A stretch of 40,056 nt of DNA from a virus, in IMG/VR virus record IMGVR_UViG_3300044302_000554, positions 1 through 40,056 of that record; one strand, 5' to 3'. Shown in pieces: positions 26,371 to 33,309 of this stretch. Numbering within the stretch: position 1 is the stretch's first letter; the number at the start of each line of letters is the position of its first letter. The translations under genes were made by a program, and so were the position numbers. A model generated the notes under the pieces. That model saw nothing but the letters and a program-made list of their open reading frames with translations. It was not told the DNA's origin and made no database searches.

Positions 26371-27193
26371 AGATAGAGTCACAATGAGTGACTTACAACA
26401 GATGAGTACACCTCCAGCAACGTCTACTCATTTTCCTATTCCTCATCACGAAGCACTAGGTGAAGTTATAGACCAAATGGGTTCTATGAACTTTGAAATG
26501 AAAGGCGAGCCACAAATTGGTATATCTCATGAGGGTAATCGTTGTTACTGGTTAATGGAAGTTGCTAATGACACATTGGCAAGAGATTGGTCAACCATTA
26601 TTGGTGGCAGAAACAGTCATGACAAGAGCTTTAGTTTTAGGCTTTTAGGTGGTTTTAACGTGTTTATTTGTGAGAACACACAGGCAACTGGTGAGGTTTC
26701 AGTTACTTTGAAACACACAAAGAACATTGTTGGCAATTTAAAGCCAAGAGTAACCAAAGCACTTAATGCAATAACGCACCAAAACTTAGTACAAACAGAA
26801 CGTATTGATGCTTATAAAAAGTATTTACTTCCTGATGAAGATTACGAAAATAAAGCGATCAGAGATGATCAGGGTGCTATTAAAGCCATTAAACGTAGTT
26901 ACGAAAGTTCACCTTATATACATGATTTTGTTATCAGGAGCATGTATCAAGGTGTTATATCGCCTAGTTCAGTCAAACTGGTACTTGATGAATGGCGACA
27001 GCCACGATACGAAGAGTTCTCAGCACGTAACGTGTGGTCGTTAAGTAATGCATATACAGAAGCATTCAAAAAGTACAGCAATCCAGAACAACTCTTTTCA
27101 AGAGGGATCAAACTAACAACTATGATGGATACATTAGCTGGTTACGAAGCACCTCCAATGCCTCAAACAGATGAAGAAATGGAGGTTGCATGA
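26351..27193 (+). CDS. DUF932-like phage/plasmid protein
   Basis: 280 residues from the ATG of MATLICKDRV, which has AAAGGA about 5 bases before it. Another ATG two codons upstream is also possible. The block GRNSHDKSFSFRLLGGFNVF, then ICENTQATGEV, and the C-terminal LYQGVISPSS-type region with FSARNVWSLSNAYTEAFK match the DUF932 family found in phages and plasmids, typically annotated only as phage/plasmid-like protein. Function is not established. It is followed by a 64-aa gene in an ATGA overlap with a GGAGG ribosome site. Confidence 0.72.
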   Translation: MATLICKDRVTMSDLQQMSTPPATSTHFPIPHHEALGEVIDQMGSMNFEMKGEPQIGISHEGNRCYWLMEVANDTLARDWSTIIGGRNSHDKSFSFRLLGGFNVFICENTQATGEVSVTLKHTKNIVGNLKPRVTKALNAITHQNLVQTERIDAYKKYLLPDEDYENKAIRDDQGAIKAIKRSYESSPYIHDFVIRSMYQGVISPSSVKLVLDEWRQPRYEEFSARNVWSLSNAYTEAFKKYSNPEQLFSRGIKLTTMMDTLAGYEAPPMPQTDEEMEVA

Positions 27194-27384
27194 GACAGGA
27201 ATTCGTTATTCTTGACTCTATGGAGCAAAGCATCATTTACAAGGCTTTAAAAGAGTCTAATTTGATGGAAAAGTTGGCTAATAAGGTTCTACACGGTACT
27301 TCAATACCCGAAGATCACGTTGTTGAGGTATTGCCCGAGCATAAGGGTCCAGAAGTCAATAAAACATCCGATAAACCATTTTAA
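27190..27384 (+). CDS. Small protein ending in KPF
   Basis: 64 residues starting MRQEFVILDSMEQSIIYKAL, helical first half and a disordered C-terminal half (VVEVLPEHKGPEVNKTSDKPF region), ending SDKPF. The ATG overlaps the upstream stop (ATGA), and GGAGG lies 5 bases before it. The last two residues, Pro-Phe after an Asp-containing flexible tail, match the pattern of SSB-type C-terminal tips. No family recognised. Confidence 0.6.
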   Translation: MRQEFVILDSMEQSIIYKALKESNLMEKLANKVLHGTSIPEDHVVEVLPEHKGPEVNKTSDKPF

Positions 27385-27405
27385 CATATAGTACTCCGTT
27401 GGGGT

Positions 27406-27456
27406 GGTTGACATTACTTGCTAGGTATTATAACATTACTTAGTAATTTGTCAACC
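27406..27456 (+). promoter_or_regulatory. Promoter with operator-like repeats before the HTH gene
   Basis: A perfect -35 TTGACA at 27408-27413 lies within GGTTGACA, which is repeated inverted as TGTCAACC at 27449-27456. A -10 candidate TATAAC (spacer 15) or TAACAT (spacer 17) falls between. ACATTACTT occurs twice in the same direction (27411 and 27434), and ATTACTTAGTAAT at 27435-27447 is a perfect palindrome. This arrangement suggests an autoregulated promoter covered by its repressor, most simply the small HTH protein encoded just downstream. Confidence 0.65.
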
Positions 27457-27472
27457 CCTTCAAAGGATTTTT

Positions 27473-27694
27473 ATGGAACGTCATTTCAAAACTCTACGTG
27501 AAGAATGCAAGTTCTTTGGTGTGCGTATGCAGACAATTAGCGACCAATTAAAAATGACACAGCCATATGTTTCCCAAGTTTTGGCAGGTAAACGCCAGAA
27601 CTCGGCAATCGTAGGGCTATGTATAGACCTATTGAAGCAACGCAAACACGAACTAAAAGAAAAACTATGCCATGACAACATTCGCACCACATGA
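27473..27694 (+). CDS. Small Cro/CI-type HTH repressor
   Basis: 73 residues. The HTH is visible as MQTISDQLKMTQPYVSQVLA followed by GKRQNSA, typical of the XRE/Cro family recognition helix; no dimerisation or cleavage domain follows. A ribosome site AAAGGA precedes the ATG. It stands directly behind a promoter with operator-like repeats and overlaps the nuclease gene by 23 bases. It probably controls the recombination/replication genes downstream and its own promoter. No integrase is seen in the window, so a lysogeny role is not supported. Confidence 0.8.
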   Translation: MERHFKTLREECKFFGVRMQTISDQLKMTQPYVSQVLAGKRQNSAIVGLCIDLLKQRKHELKEKLCHDNIRTT

Positions 27695-28640
27695 TACTGA
27701 ATCTAGATCAATAGGTATTGGTACGTCTGATGCTTCCTCTCTCATGGGTGAAGGTTATAAAACCAAGTTCCAATTGTGGGAAGAAAAAACTAATCAAGTA
27801 CAACAGTCAGATGATTTTATAGAAAGAGCATTTTGGGGTACAGAACTAGAAGAAACTATTCTACGCAACATCCCAAAATTGATGCAACAACGTGGTTTCC
27901 AGTTTGATGACCATAAAATAAGAAAAGATGGCAAAACATACTGGAACAAAGACTTACTTATTAATGACCAGCCATTTATATATGGTCATTTAGATGGCAG
28001 GATTGGGCTAGAAATAGCAGAAATTAAGTTTCAATCAGGCTTTTCTTACAAAGCTTGGGAAGAGTATTACGTTCCTAGATATTTCTACTGGCAAGGTATA
28101 TGTGCTTTGGCAGTAGTTCCTAACGCTCCATCATGGCGAATTTATTCGTTATGCAATGGCGAAGTCGTTTGGCGTACTTTGCATCGTGAAGAAGTCCAAG
28201 ACGACATTGATAAATTCTTGGCAAAAGCTGAAGAATTTTGGCGTAAAAACGTGCTTGAAAAAGTACAACCTGAACCTGAAAGTGAAGAGGATCTTATTCG
28301 TGCATACGATAAAGATAATCTCAAAACTGTTGTTGCAATGCCACATGTCATGGACAAGTTGAAGCAAGCAGAACAGCTTAAGAATCAGGCTGACTTAATC
28401 ATGTCACGTGCCAAGCGTTTGAAGTTTCAGGCAAAGCTTGCATTAGGCGAAGCTGATGAAGTTACAGATGCAGATGGCAATGTTTTGTATACCTATAGGT
28501 ATGTTAAACCCAAAGTGACTCTTGACTCAAAGCTAGTCAAAGAGTTGTATCCACAGGTTTATGAAGAATGTTCCAAAACAGGTGAACCATCTCGTAGATT
28601 TGTGAACAAACAAAAATCTGAACCAGAATTTGAATTATGA
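27672..28640 (+). CDS. YqaJ-type (lambda exonuclease-like) recombination nuclease
   Basis: 322 residues. The fold is marked by GIGTSDASSLMG (15-26), FWGTELEE (54-61), YGHLDGR with Asp108, AEIKFQ with Glu117 and Lys119, and YFYWQG with Gln141, i.e. the catalytic D...E-x-K core of the PD-(D/E)XK superfamily YqaJ/lambda-exonuclease class. The C-terminal part is helical and ends EPEFEL. It presumably resects DNA ends for the annealing step. The following 340-aa gene starts in an ATGA overlap, as is usual for nuclease/annealase pairs. Confidence 0.85.
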   Translation: MTTFAPHDTESRSIGIGTSDASSLMGEGYKTKFQLWEEKTNQVQQSDDFIERAFWGTELEETILRNIPKLMQQRGFQFDDHKIRKDGKTYWNKDLLINDQPFIYGHLDGRIGLEIAEIKFQSGFSYKAWEEYYVPRYFYWQGICALAVVPNAPSWRIYSLCNGEVVWRTLHREEVQDDIDKFLAKAEEFWRKNVLEKVQPEPESEEDLIRAYDKDNLKTVVAMPHVMDKLKQAEQLKNQADLIMSRAKRLKFQAKLALGEADEVTDADGNVLYTYRYVKPKVTLDSKLVKELYPQVYEECSKTGEPSRRFVNKQKSEPEFEL

Positions 28641-29659
28641 CAAAACAAGTAAGTGTTGCGGTACAACAACATGCAGGACAAATTGCTGATGTAATAAGCA
28701 TGAAAGCTACTGTTCAAGATGTGTTGAAATCACAGATGCAGGAAGACGTTCATTACGGCAAGATTCCTGGTACTGGTGACAAGCCTACGTTGCTTAAATC
28801 AGGTGCAGAAATGCTACGTATGGTCTTTAACATGAGTACCATTTGTGAAGCAACTGATGTTACTGTTGATACAGACGACAAAGGCCATAAAACCTACGAA
28901 ATCTGTATGCATATCCTGAATAAAGATGGAATCAAAGTAGCTACAGGTCTTGGCACTTGTTCAACACTAGAATCCAAATACAAGTATCGTAGTCAGCTTA
29001 CGGATCGCACAGTTCCAAGTGAATATTGGAATGAACGTGACAAAGCACTACTTGGTGGTCCACAATACAGTCCCAAAAAAGTCAAAGGTAAGTGGCTTAT
29101 TGCTGAACGTGTGGAACATGACAATCCTGCTGACTATTACAATACAGTCAAAAAGATGGCTAAGAAACGTGCAATGGCAGATGGCATCTTGACTGCAACT
29201 TGTTCATCTGACTTGTTTACACAGGATCTTGAGGATTTGAATGCCAACTTTCAACAGTACGATGGTGTTCAAACCGAAGAAAAAAAAAGTCCAAAAATCA
29301 TAGTGGACGAGGAACAGGACACGAACACCATTAATTCTGAAGCTGTTGCCAATGCTAGTCCTTCACAACAGGCCAAAGAATGGCAAAAACAAATAGATGA
29401 AGATTCATTTGGAGATGAAATCAACAAAGAAGTATTACCAATCCCTGTAAGTCTTCATAACGGCATGGCTAACAATGAAACTGTTCAAGCCATACTTGGA
29501 GATATGTATGAATACAGACTTGATTGGTCAGATTTTGTTAAAAACTGGCCTAAAATCTCATCAGCTATGATGCAACTCAAAGAAGATTATCAGGATCTCC
29601 TTATTGAGTACAAAGATGAGATTAAGGCTTATCACAAAAGGAACAAAGGCATGTTATGA
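28637..29659 (+). CDS. Conserved phage recombination-module protein, likely annealase partner
   Basis: 340 residues. The blocks YGKIPGTGDKPTLLKSGAEM (40-59), GTCSTLESKYKYR (106-118) and NTVKKMAKKRAMADGILTAT (169-188) followed by CSSDLFTQDLEDL are those of a conserved phage and mobile-element family found beside YqaJ or RecT-type genes. I know it only as hypothetical. By position after a nuclease it is the best candidate for the single-strand annealing protein (RecT/Erf/Rad52-like role). This is inference from context and not from a recognised fold. The C-terminal 100 residues are acidic and linker-like. Confidence 0.65.
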   Translation: MTKQVSVAVQQHAGQIADVISMKATVQDVLKSQMQEDVHYGKIPGTGDKPTLLKSGAEMLRMVFNMSTICEATDVTVDTDDKGHKTYEICMHILNKDGIKVATGLGTCSTLESKYKYRSQLTDRTVPSEYWNERDKALLGGPQYSPKKVKGKWLIAERVEHDNPADYYNTVKKMAKKRAMADGILTATCSSDLFTQDLEDLNANFQQYDGVQTEEKKSPKIIVDEEQDTNTINSEAVANASPSQQAKEWQKQIDEDSFGDEINKEVLPIPVSLHNGMANNETVQAILGDMYEYRLDWSDFVKNWPKISSAMMQLKEDYQDLLIEYKDEIKAYHKRNKGML

Positions 29660-29856
29660 GTAGTTACGACCCATTTGAAGTAGTACCTTCACAGCATCCA
29701 GACGATAAAGAGTTAGTTCAGCGGAAAGAAATTTTAGAAGCAATAGAAAAAGTCTCAAACTTTCTTGAAAAAGCTGATTACGTTAACTCTAAGTCGTTAG
29801 TTAATGCACTTGATGAAATATATCATTACGTACAGGAAGGAGATTATGGGTCGTGA
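29656..29856 (+). CDS. Small helical protein
   Basis: 66 residues, acidic, starting MSSYDPFEVVPSQHPDDKEL, helical, without recognised motifs. The ATG overlaps the stop of the 340-aa gene (ATGA), and its end overlaps the next gene by 11 bases. Part of the coupled early operon. Function unknown. Confidence 0.5.
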   Translation: MSSYDPFEVVPSQHPDDKELVQRKEILEAIEKVSNFLEKADYVNSKSLVNALDEIYHYVQEGDYGS

Positions 29857-30097
29857 CAACTTAAAATACAGGCAACGTCCTCTTACATATCACAGTATTG
29901 AGTTCAACAGGTATAAAGGCAAAGACGTAGGATTTAAACCATCACATGATGAAATAGACAAAGCTGTAGAAAGTTTTTTAGCTAAAGGTGGTTCTATTGA
30001 AAAATCAGAACTTGGTGCAAATCCTACACTTGATAACGATGAAAAACCTTTGTCCGAAGAAGAAATACAAAACATTTTAGAAGAATGGAAAATATGA
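29846..30097 (+). CDS. Small phage protein, unknown
   Basis: 83 residues from the ATG of MGRDNLKYRQRPLTYHS, preferred because GGAAGGAG precedes it. An upstream ATG within the previous gene has no ribosome site. The end (HDEIDKAVESFLAKGGSIEK) resembles a short segment found in other small phage proteins (FLxKGGxI), with no known role. A proline-poor acidic tail follows. It overlaps the next tiny gene by ATGA. Confidence 0.5.
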   Translation: MGRDNLKYRQRPLTYHSIEFNRYKGKDVGFKPSHDEIDKAVESFLAKGGSIEKSELGANPTLDNDEKPLSEEEIQNILEEWKI

Positions 30098-30210
30098 TTT
30101 ACGATTACGAATGTCCATCATGCGGTAGAGAAATCACAGAAAAAGAATCTTATGATCCTAATTTTTATTGTGAAGAATGCGAAATGTCATGCTTGGAGGA
30201 ATTATTATGA
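30094..30210 (+). CDS. 38-aa zinc-ribbon microprotein
   Basis: A 38-residue protein too short for most gene finders. It starts MIYDYECPSCGREITEKESY and continues to CEECEMSCLEELL. The two Cys pairs CPSC (residues 7-10) and CEEC (26-29), spaced by 15 residues, are those of a rubredoxin-knuckle zinc ribbon, and a fifth Cys lies at 33. Its ATG overlaps the preceding stop and its stop overlaps the following ATG, in ATGA junctions on both sides. GGAGG within its end serves the next gene. This frame support makes it a strong small gene. A regulatory or structural role is inferred. Confidence 0.7.
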   Translation: MIYDYECPSCGREITEKESYDPNFYCEECEMSCLEELL

Positions 30211-30368
30211 AAGAATATGTATCAGAAGAAGAATGGGATGCAGTTGACGATTTCTTTAGAGAACAATACAAGGAAAAACACCCAATACGTTATTGGATTG
30301 AAGAAATTAGGTTCAAATTAGACATGATTAAGCGCAAATTTACGAGGTCAGATGACATCCCCTTCTAA
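30207..30368 (+). CDS. 53-aa protein with an exact SSB-like DDIPF tip
   Basis: 53 residues from the ATG of MKEYVSEEEWDAVDDFFREQ, chosen for the GGAGG about 7 bases before it and the ATGA overlap with the zinc-ribbon gene. An upstream ATG would overlap that gene. It has an acidic helix, a basic linker (DMIKRKFTRS) and the ending SDDIPF. E. coli SSB ends DDDIPF, and this tip is the docking site for PriA, RecO, RecQ, ExoI and others. The protein has no OB fold, so it could act as a free copy of that tip, tying up or recruiting SSB partners. Its end also encodes the start of the next gene. Confidence 0.7.
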   Translation: MKEYVSEEEWDAVDDFFREQYKEKHPIRYWIEEIRFKLDMIKRKFTRSDDIPF

Positions 30369-30693
30369 TGGTCTTAAAGAAAAGCTAGATGTTATTGCTA
30401 ACGCATTGGAAAAGAAACTAAGCCCATACGCAAAAGGCAATCAATACAAACTGGCAAAGCTTTTGAATAGATATAGCATGGCAGACATTGTAGCTACTGC
30501 TAAATACGTTAATAATAAATTCAAAGGCAGTAATTATTACGAGTGGTCACGCAAACCTAACGTGTTTTTGCAAGACAGGTTTGACGAGTTCCATGAAGAA
30601 ATGTTACGTAGAACACCACAGTTCTTAAAAGAAATAACCAGAACATCAAACAAAGAACATGCCGAAGATAGGAACGAACAACAAAGACTCTGA
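30352..30693 (+). CDS. Probable replication accessory protein upstream of the DnaC-like loader
   Basis: 113 residues starting MTSPSNGLKEKLDVIANALE, mostly helical. It has a stretch AKLLNRYSMADIVATAKYVN and an aromatic patch (NYYEWSRKPNVFLQDRFDEF) but no recognised family. The ATG is read within the DDIPF codons of the previous gene, with GAGG 6 bases before it. It precedes a DnaC-type helicase loader by overlap, the place usually held by a replication initiator, so that role is considered, but its size is small for it. Confidence 0.5.
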   Translation: MTSPSNGLKEKLDVIANALEKKLSPYAKGNQYKLAKLLNRYSMADIVATAKYVNNKFKGSNYYEWSRKPNVFLQDRFDEFHEEMLRRTPQFLKEITRTSNKEHAEDRNEQQRL

Positions 30694-31474
30694 TCCAATG
30701 GTCGTATTAAGGAGGATAATTGAAAAAGTTAAAAAAACACCACGCCCAAGAAAAGTTGATAGCTGGAAAGCAGGAACAAAAGAAGAAACTACGGATCGCC
30801 CTTTTGAAGAATTTACTAGAAACGGACTTAGCTATGTCAGGTTCTTTGAATTGGAGCAAAGTGAACAAGAAAAGCTTGATAAGTATAGAACCTACCTTGA
30901 AGAAGCAGGACTCTTTTCTCACAAGGATATTACCTTGGATTCTATTGGTAATTATATATTTTTAGAACAACAGAAAGCAGATCCTTCAAGGCTTTACACT
31001 AAAATTAGACAAAGTAAATCATTGGTATTGTCTGGACCTCCAGGTACAGGTAAAACTACGTTAGCATGTGCTATAATGCGTAAATGCTATGACCAAAACA
31101 AAAGTATTGTTATCAAGCGTTGGTATCATTGGTTGGTAAAAATGCGGGGTGGAGCTTATCAAGACGATAAAATCCAAGACATGGAACAGTTTCTTCGCCC
31201 TGCTGTTAAGTGTGACTATTTGCTTATTGATGAGCTTGGTACAGATGCTAAACAATCAGCTACAGCGTTTGAGCAAGAACAGTTGATGTACATTATTTCG
31301 GAAAGACATGGTAACGGAAAACCTACAATCATCACTACCAACTTGACCAGAGAAGAAATCAATAATATATATAGTGAAGCTATATATCAAAGAATGGCAG
31401 ATCAGAAAACAGGTTATTGGTTTGAATTTGATAACGAACAGAATAGAAGGAAAGTTATTGATTTTCCTAGATAG
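30659..31474 (+). CDS. DnaC-like helicase loader (AAA+ ATPase)
   Basis: 271 residues. Walker A is GPPGTGKT at 126-133, Walker B LLIDELG at 188-194, sensor 1 TTN at 226-228, with an arginine-finger candidate at Arg245 in AIYQRMAD. This is the DnaC/IstB-type loader set, with an N-terminal partner-binding region before residue 110. It would load the host replicative helicase onto phage DNA. No phage helicase or polymerase is encoded in the window, so host machinery must follow. The first ATG overlaps the 113-aa gene; a second ATG 13 codons later is possible. Confidence 0.85.
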   Translation: MPKIGTNNKDSDPMVVLRRIIEKVKKTPRPRKVDSWKAGTKEETTDRPFEEFTRNGLSYVRFFELEQSEQEKLDKYRTYLEEAGLFSHKDITLDSIGNYIFLEQQKADPSRLYTKIRQSKSLVLSGPPGTGKTTLACAIMRKCYDQNKSIVIKRWYHWLVKMRGGAYQDDKIQDMEQFLRPAVKCDYLLIDELGTDAKQSATAFEQEQLMYIISERHGNGKPTIITTNLTREEINNIYSEAIYQRMADQKTGYWFEFDNEQNRRKVIDFPR

Positions 31475-31485
31475 GAGTCCTATCT
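31469..31485 (+). terminator. Perfect 8-bp inverted repeat over the DnaC-like stop
   Basis: AGATAGGA and TCCTATCT flank one G, forming a 7-bp stem with a 3-base loop in RNA. It spans the last codons and stop of the loader gene. No U-run follows, so it is not a classical terminator. It may protect or mark the 3' end of the upstream message, or be an entry boundary for the structured RNA that follows. Confidence 0.45.
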
Positions 31486-31514
31486 CATGCTCCAAGGAAT
31501 TGATTAGCTGTCCA

Positions 31515-31661
31515 TGAAGTCTTAGTGCAAAGGTGTCGCCTCTCTCTCCTTAGATAAAAGGATGCCTAACCGATAAGGCGTTGTAAAAGTTTTACGCTAA
31601 TCGCTTTTACGACCATAGTTAGTTCATCTATGCTCATAGCCGAAAGGTCGCTAAGACTTCA
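31515..31661 (+). ncRNA. Structured RNA candidate closed by an 11-bp stem
   Basis: TGAAGTCTTAG (31515-31525) pairs perfectly with CTAAGACTTCA (31651-31661) and encloses 125 bases with no convincing gene. Inside are local stems: TCCTT/AAGGA (31547, 31558); GCCT/AGGC with an 8-base loop (31564, 31576); a 10-bp stem with one G-U, GTTGTAAAAG/CTTTTACGAC (31580, 31604); CATAG/CTATG (31614, 31628); and a 3-bp stem capped by GAAA (31639-31648). This is a multi-branched fold and lies between the loader and the 99-aa gene, on the operon strand. It matches no riboswitch or ribozyme I could recognise by motif. It may be a cis-acting leader, a processed small RNA or a replication element. Confidence 0.65.
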
Positions 31662-31689
31662 CTTCTTGAATTACTTATTAGGATACTGT

Positions 31690-31989
31690 ATGGTAATAGA
31701 ACAAAGCAATACAAAATGGGAACCAGTAAATTCAGATGAAGCACAAAGAATGTACGTGCAAAGACTAAAAGTTGATACAGGATACATATACCATATACGA
31801 AGATTTACAATAGTTACTGATGTCGGTGGACATACTAGAGAATACGCAGAATATGAGCAGTTCATACATGGAAGCGCAGATCATACCATTGGGCAAACCG
31901 AGAATGACTCAACGAGATCGGTGGAAAAAGAGACCAGTGGTGACGAGGTATCACGAATACGCAGATCGGCTAAGAGAAAACGCCGATAA
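31690..31989 (+). CDS. 99-aa protein overlapping RusA
   Basis: 99 residues from the ATG of MVIEQSNTKWEPVNSDEAQR, chosen for AGGA about 6 bases before it; upstream starts lie in the structured RNA. Predicted beta strands (YIYHIRRFTIVTDV) are followed by an acidic then basic tail, much of which is encoded in the region overlapping the RusA frame by about 120 bases. No family recognised. The long overlap makes its C-terminus uncertain. Confidence 0.5.
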   Translation: MVIEQSNTKWEPVNSDEAQRMYVQRLKVDTGYIYHIRRFTIVTDVGGHTREYAEYEQFIHGSADHTIGQTENDSTRSVEKETSGDEVSRIRRSAKRKRR

Positions 31990-32230
31990 GCAGAACTTTT
32001 TGCTTGGACCAAAGCTTGAAATCCAATTCTGGATGCCAATGCCACAGTCATGGAGCAAAAAGAAGAGGTTAGAGCATTTACTCAAGCCTCATAAACAAAG
32101 GCCTGATTTAGATAATCTTATAAAAGCTGTTCAAGACATTCTACTGAAAGAAGATTCAGCAGTATGGTATGTCACAGCAACAAAAAGATGGTCTGAAGAA
32201 GGGAAATTAGTAATTTTTAATCTTAAGTAA
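31868..32230 (+). CDS. rusA: RusA-type Holliday junction resolvase
   Basis: 120 residues from the ATG of MEAQIIPLGKPRMTQRDRW, the usual start of the family; longer starts also exist upstream. KQRPDLDNLIKAVQDIL (77-93) holds the RusA acidic triad at Asp80, Asp82 and Asp90. The C-terminal half has the ATKRW strand. It would resolve recombination or replication intermediates before packaging, in line with the nuclease/annealase module. It overlaps the 99-aa gene and precedes SSB by nine bases. Confidence 0.85.
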   Translation: MEAQIIPLGKPRMTQRDRWKKRPVVTRYHEYADRLRENADKQNFLLGPKLEIQFWMPMPQSWSKKKRLEHLLKPHKQRPDLDNLIKAVQDILLKEDSAVWYVTATKRWSEEGKLVIFNLK

Positions 32231-32239
32231 AGGTAAAGT

Positions 32240-32620
32240 ATGTCAAGTATATACGTGGCAGTGGGTTATGTTGGTACTGATATAGAGTACGGACAAACAA
32301 ACAACGGCAATAGTTTTGCTAACTGGTCAATGGCTATACGATCTAATCCAAAGCAGGAAGAACCAGATTGGTTTGATTTTGTTGCGTACAAGTCACTTGC
32401 TGACATTGTTCACAAACACGTAAAGAAGGGCAACCTTCTTCATATAACTAGAGCTTACCCTAGAAATCGTAAGTGGACTGACAAAGAAGGCAATCCACGC
32501 AAATCCACAGAGTTTATTGTGAATGATGTTGAACTTATGCCAAACAAGAGGGCAGATAAGGACAACTCGTCACAAAAGACTGAGGATATTAAAGACGATA
32601 CTATGCCGTTTGAACTCTAG
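32240..32620 (+). CDS. ssb: Single-stranded DNA-binding protein (SSB) with PFEL end
   Basis: 126 residues. An OB fold is shown by VGYVGTDIEYGQTNNGNSFA, FANWSMAIRS, then WFDFVAYKSLADIVHKHVKK and GNLLHITRAY. A short acidic linker leads to DDTMPFEL. The tip has the MPF core of an SSB C-terminus but is capped by Glu-Leu. In E. coli SSB the free carboxylate of the last Phe is contacted by partners, so the cap could weaken or redirect binding to host proteins. A ribosome site AAAGGTAAAG precedes the ATG. Confidence 0.88.
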   Translation: MSSIYVAVGYVGTDIEYGQTNNGNSFANWSMAIRSNPKQEEPDWFDFVAYKSLADIVHKHVKKGNLLHITRAYPRNRKWTDKEGNPRKSTEFIVNDVELMPNKRADKDNSSQKTEDIKDDTMPFEL

Positions 32621-32627
32621 TTTTCCT

Positions 32628-32645
32628 GGGGGCAGAAATGCCCCT
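32628..32645 (+). other. GAAA-capped hairpin between SSB and the next gene
   Basis: GGGGCA and TGCCCC pair over a GAAA tetraloop, with one more G-U pair below. No U-tract follows, so it is probably an mRNA-processing or stability hairpin and not a terminator. TATAAT at 32660-32665 lies further downstream, but no -35 fits it. Confidence 0.5.
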
Positions 32646-32680
32646 GTATCAATCAACGCTATAATCCTGAAAGGACAACT

Positions 32681-33301
32681 ATGGCGAATCCCCCTATTGT
32701 TATAAATAAACCAAATATCGAAACTGTATCATTCGATGTCTTTGGTACACAACCCATGATACAGCACAAATGGTCTGAAAAAGCCAAGAAACAGATGCTT
32801 GATAAGCAGATGAAGAAAGCTACAAAAGGCCGTGAACCGAAAAATCCTGAACAAGATTTTTTTGATTCATTATATCTTTGTTCAGATGGCAAACATCCTA
32901 ATGGTCCATACGGCTTTCCTGCTGTTGGTTTTAAATCCTCTGCCGTTAGAGCGGCAAAGCAGGTCGAAGGCATGACAATGACTGATGCCAAAGCATGGTT
33001 TTATGTCATTCCAGATGATGGTGATCTTGTCCGTATTTATGGACCACCTCCTGTAATTCGTGAGGACATGGTTAAAATTCAGCAAACAACGGACATTAGA
33101 TTCCGTGGTCAGTTCAATGAATGGCGTGTAACGCTCAACGTAAGATATAACATGGATCAGATTTCCTCTGAACAGTTGTTGAATCTATTTGAACTTGCTG
33201 GGTTTTCATGTGGTGTTGGCGAATGGCGTATGGAACGTGGTGGCACGTTTGGTACATATACTCTTATTGATCCTGCGACTGCATTAAAGAAGGTCGCTTA
33301 A
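32681..33301 (+). CDS. Conserved phage protein with GEWR motif
   Basis: 206 residues. Family signs: MIQHKWSEKAKKQMLDKQMK, KGREPKNPEQDF, GFPAVGFKSSAVRAA (79-92), then WRVTLNVRYN and GVGEWRMERGGTFGTYTL (178-195). I recall this as a widespread uncharacterised phage protein near recombination genes. A ribosome site (AAAGGA) lies 7 bases before the ATG. The glycine-rich GEWR tail and duplicated strand pattern recall ferredoxin-like nucleic acid-binding folds, but this is a guess. It lies in the same operon as SSB and the nuclease module. Confidence 0.7.
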   Translation: MANPPIVINKPNIETVSFDVFGTQPMIQHKWSEKAKKQMLDKQMKKATKGREPKNPEQDFFDSLYLCSDGKHPNGPYGFPAVGFKSSAVRAAKQVEGMTMTDAKAWFYVIPDDGDLVRIYGPPPVIREDMVKIQQTTDIRFRGQFNEWRVTLNVRYNMDQISSEQLLNLFELAGFSCGVGEWRMERGGTFGTYTLIDPATALKKVA

Positions 33302-33309
33302 TAATAATC

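Noticed and set aside
27473-27694. A lysogeny (CI-type) repressor
   Set aside because: There is no C-terminal dimerisation or cleavage domain and no integrase or excisionase anywhere in the window.
31580-31613. The long stem within the structured RNA as an intrinsic terminator
   Set aside because: The 10-bp stem is AU-rich and no U-run follows it; it is part of a larger multi-stem fold.
31614-31650. A glutamine-type riboswitch (shared GTTCATC) or hammerhead ribozyme
   Set aside because: The remaining conserved bases of the glutamine riboswitch and the CTGATGA hammerhead core are absent.
32660-32665. TATAAT as a promoter before the 206-aa gene
   Set aside because: No -35 element lies at 16-18 bases; the gene is well placed to be read from the upstream operon.
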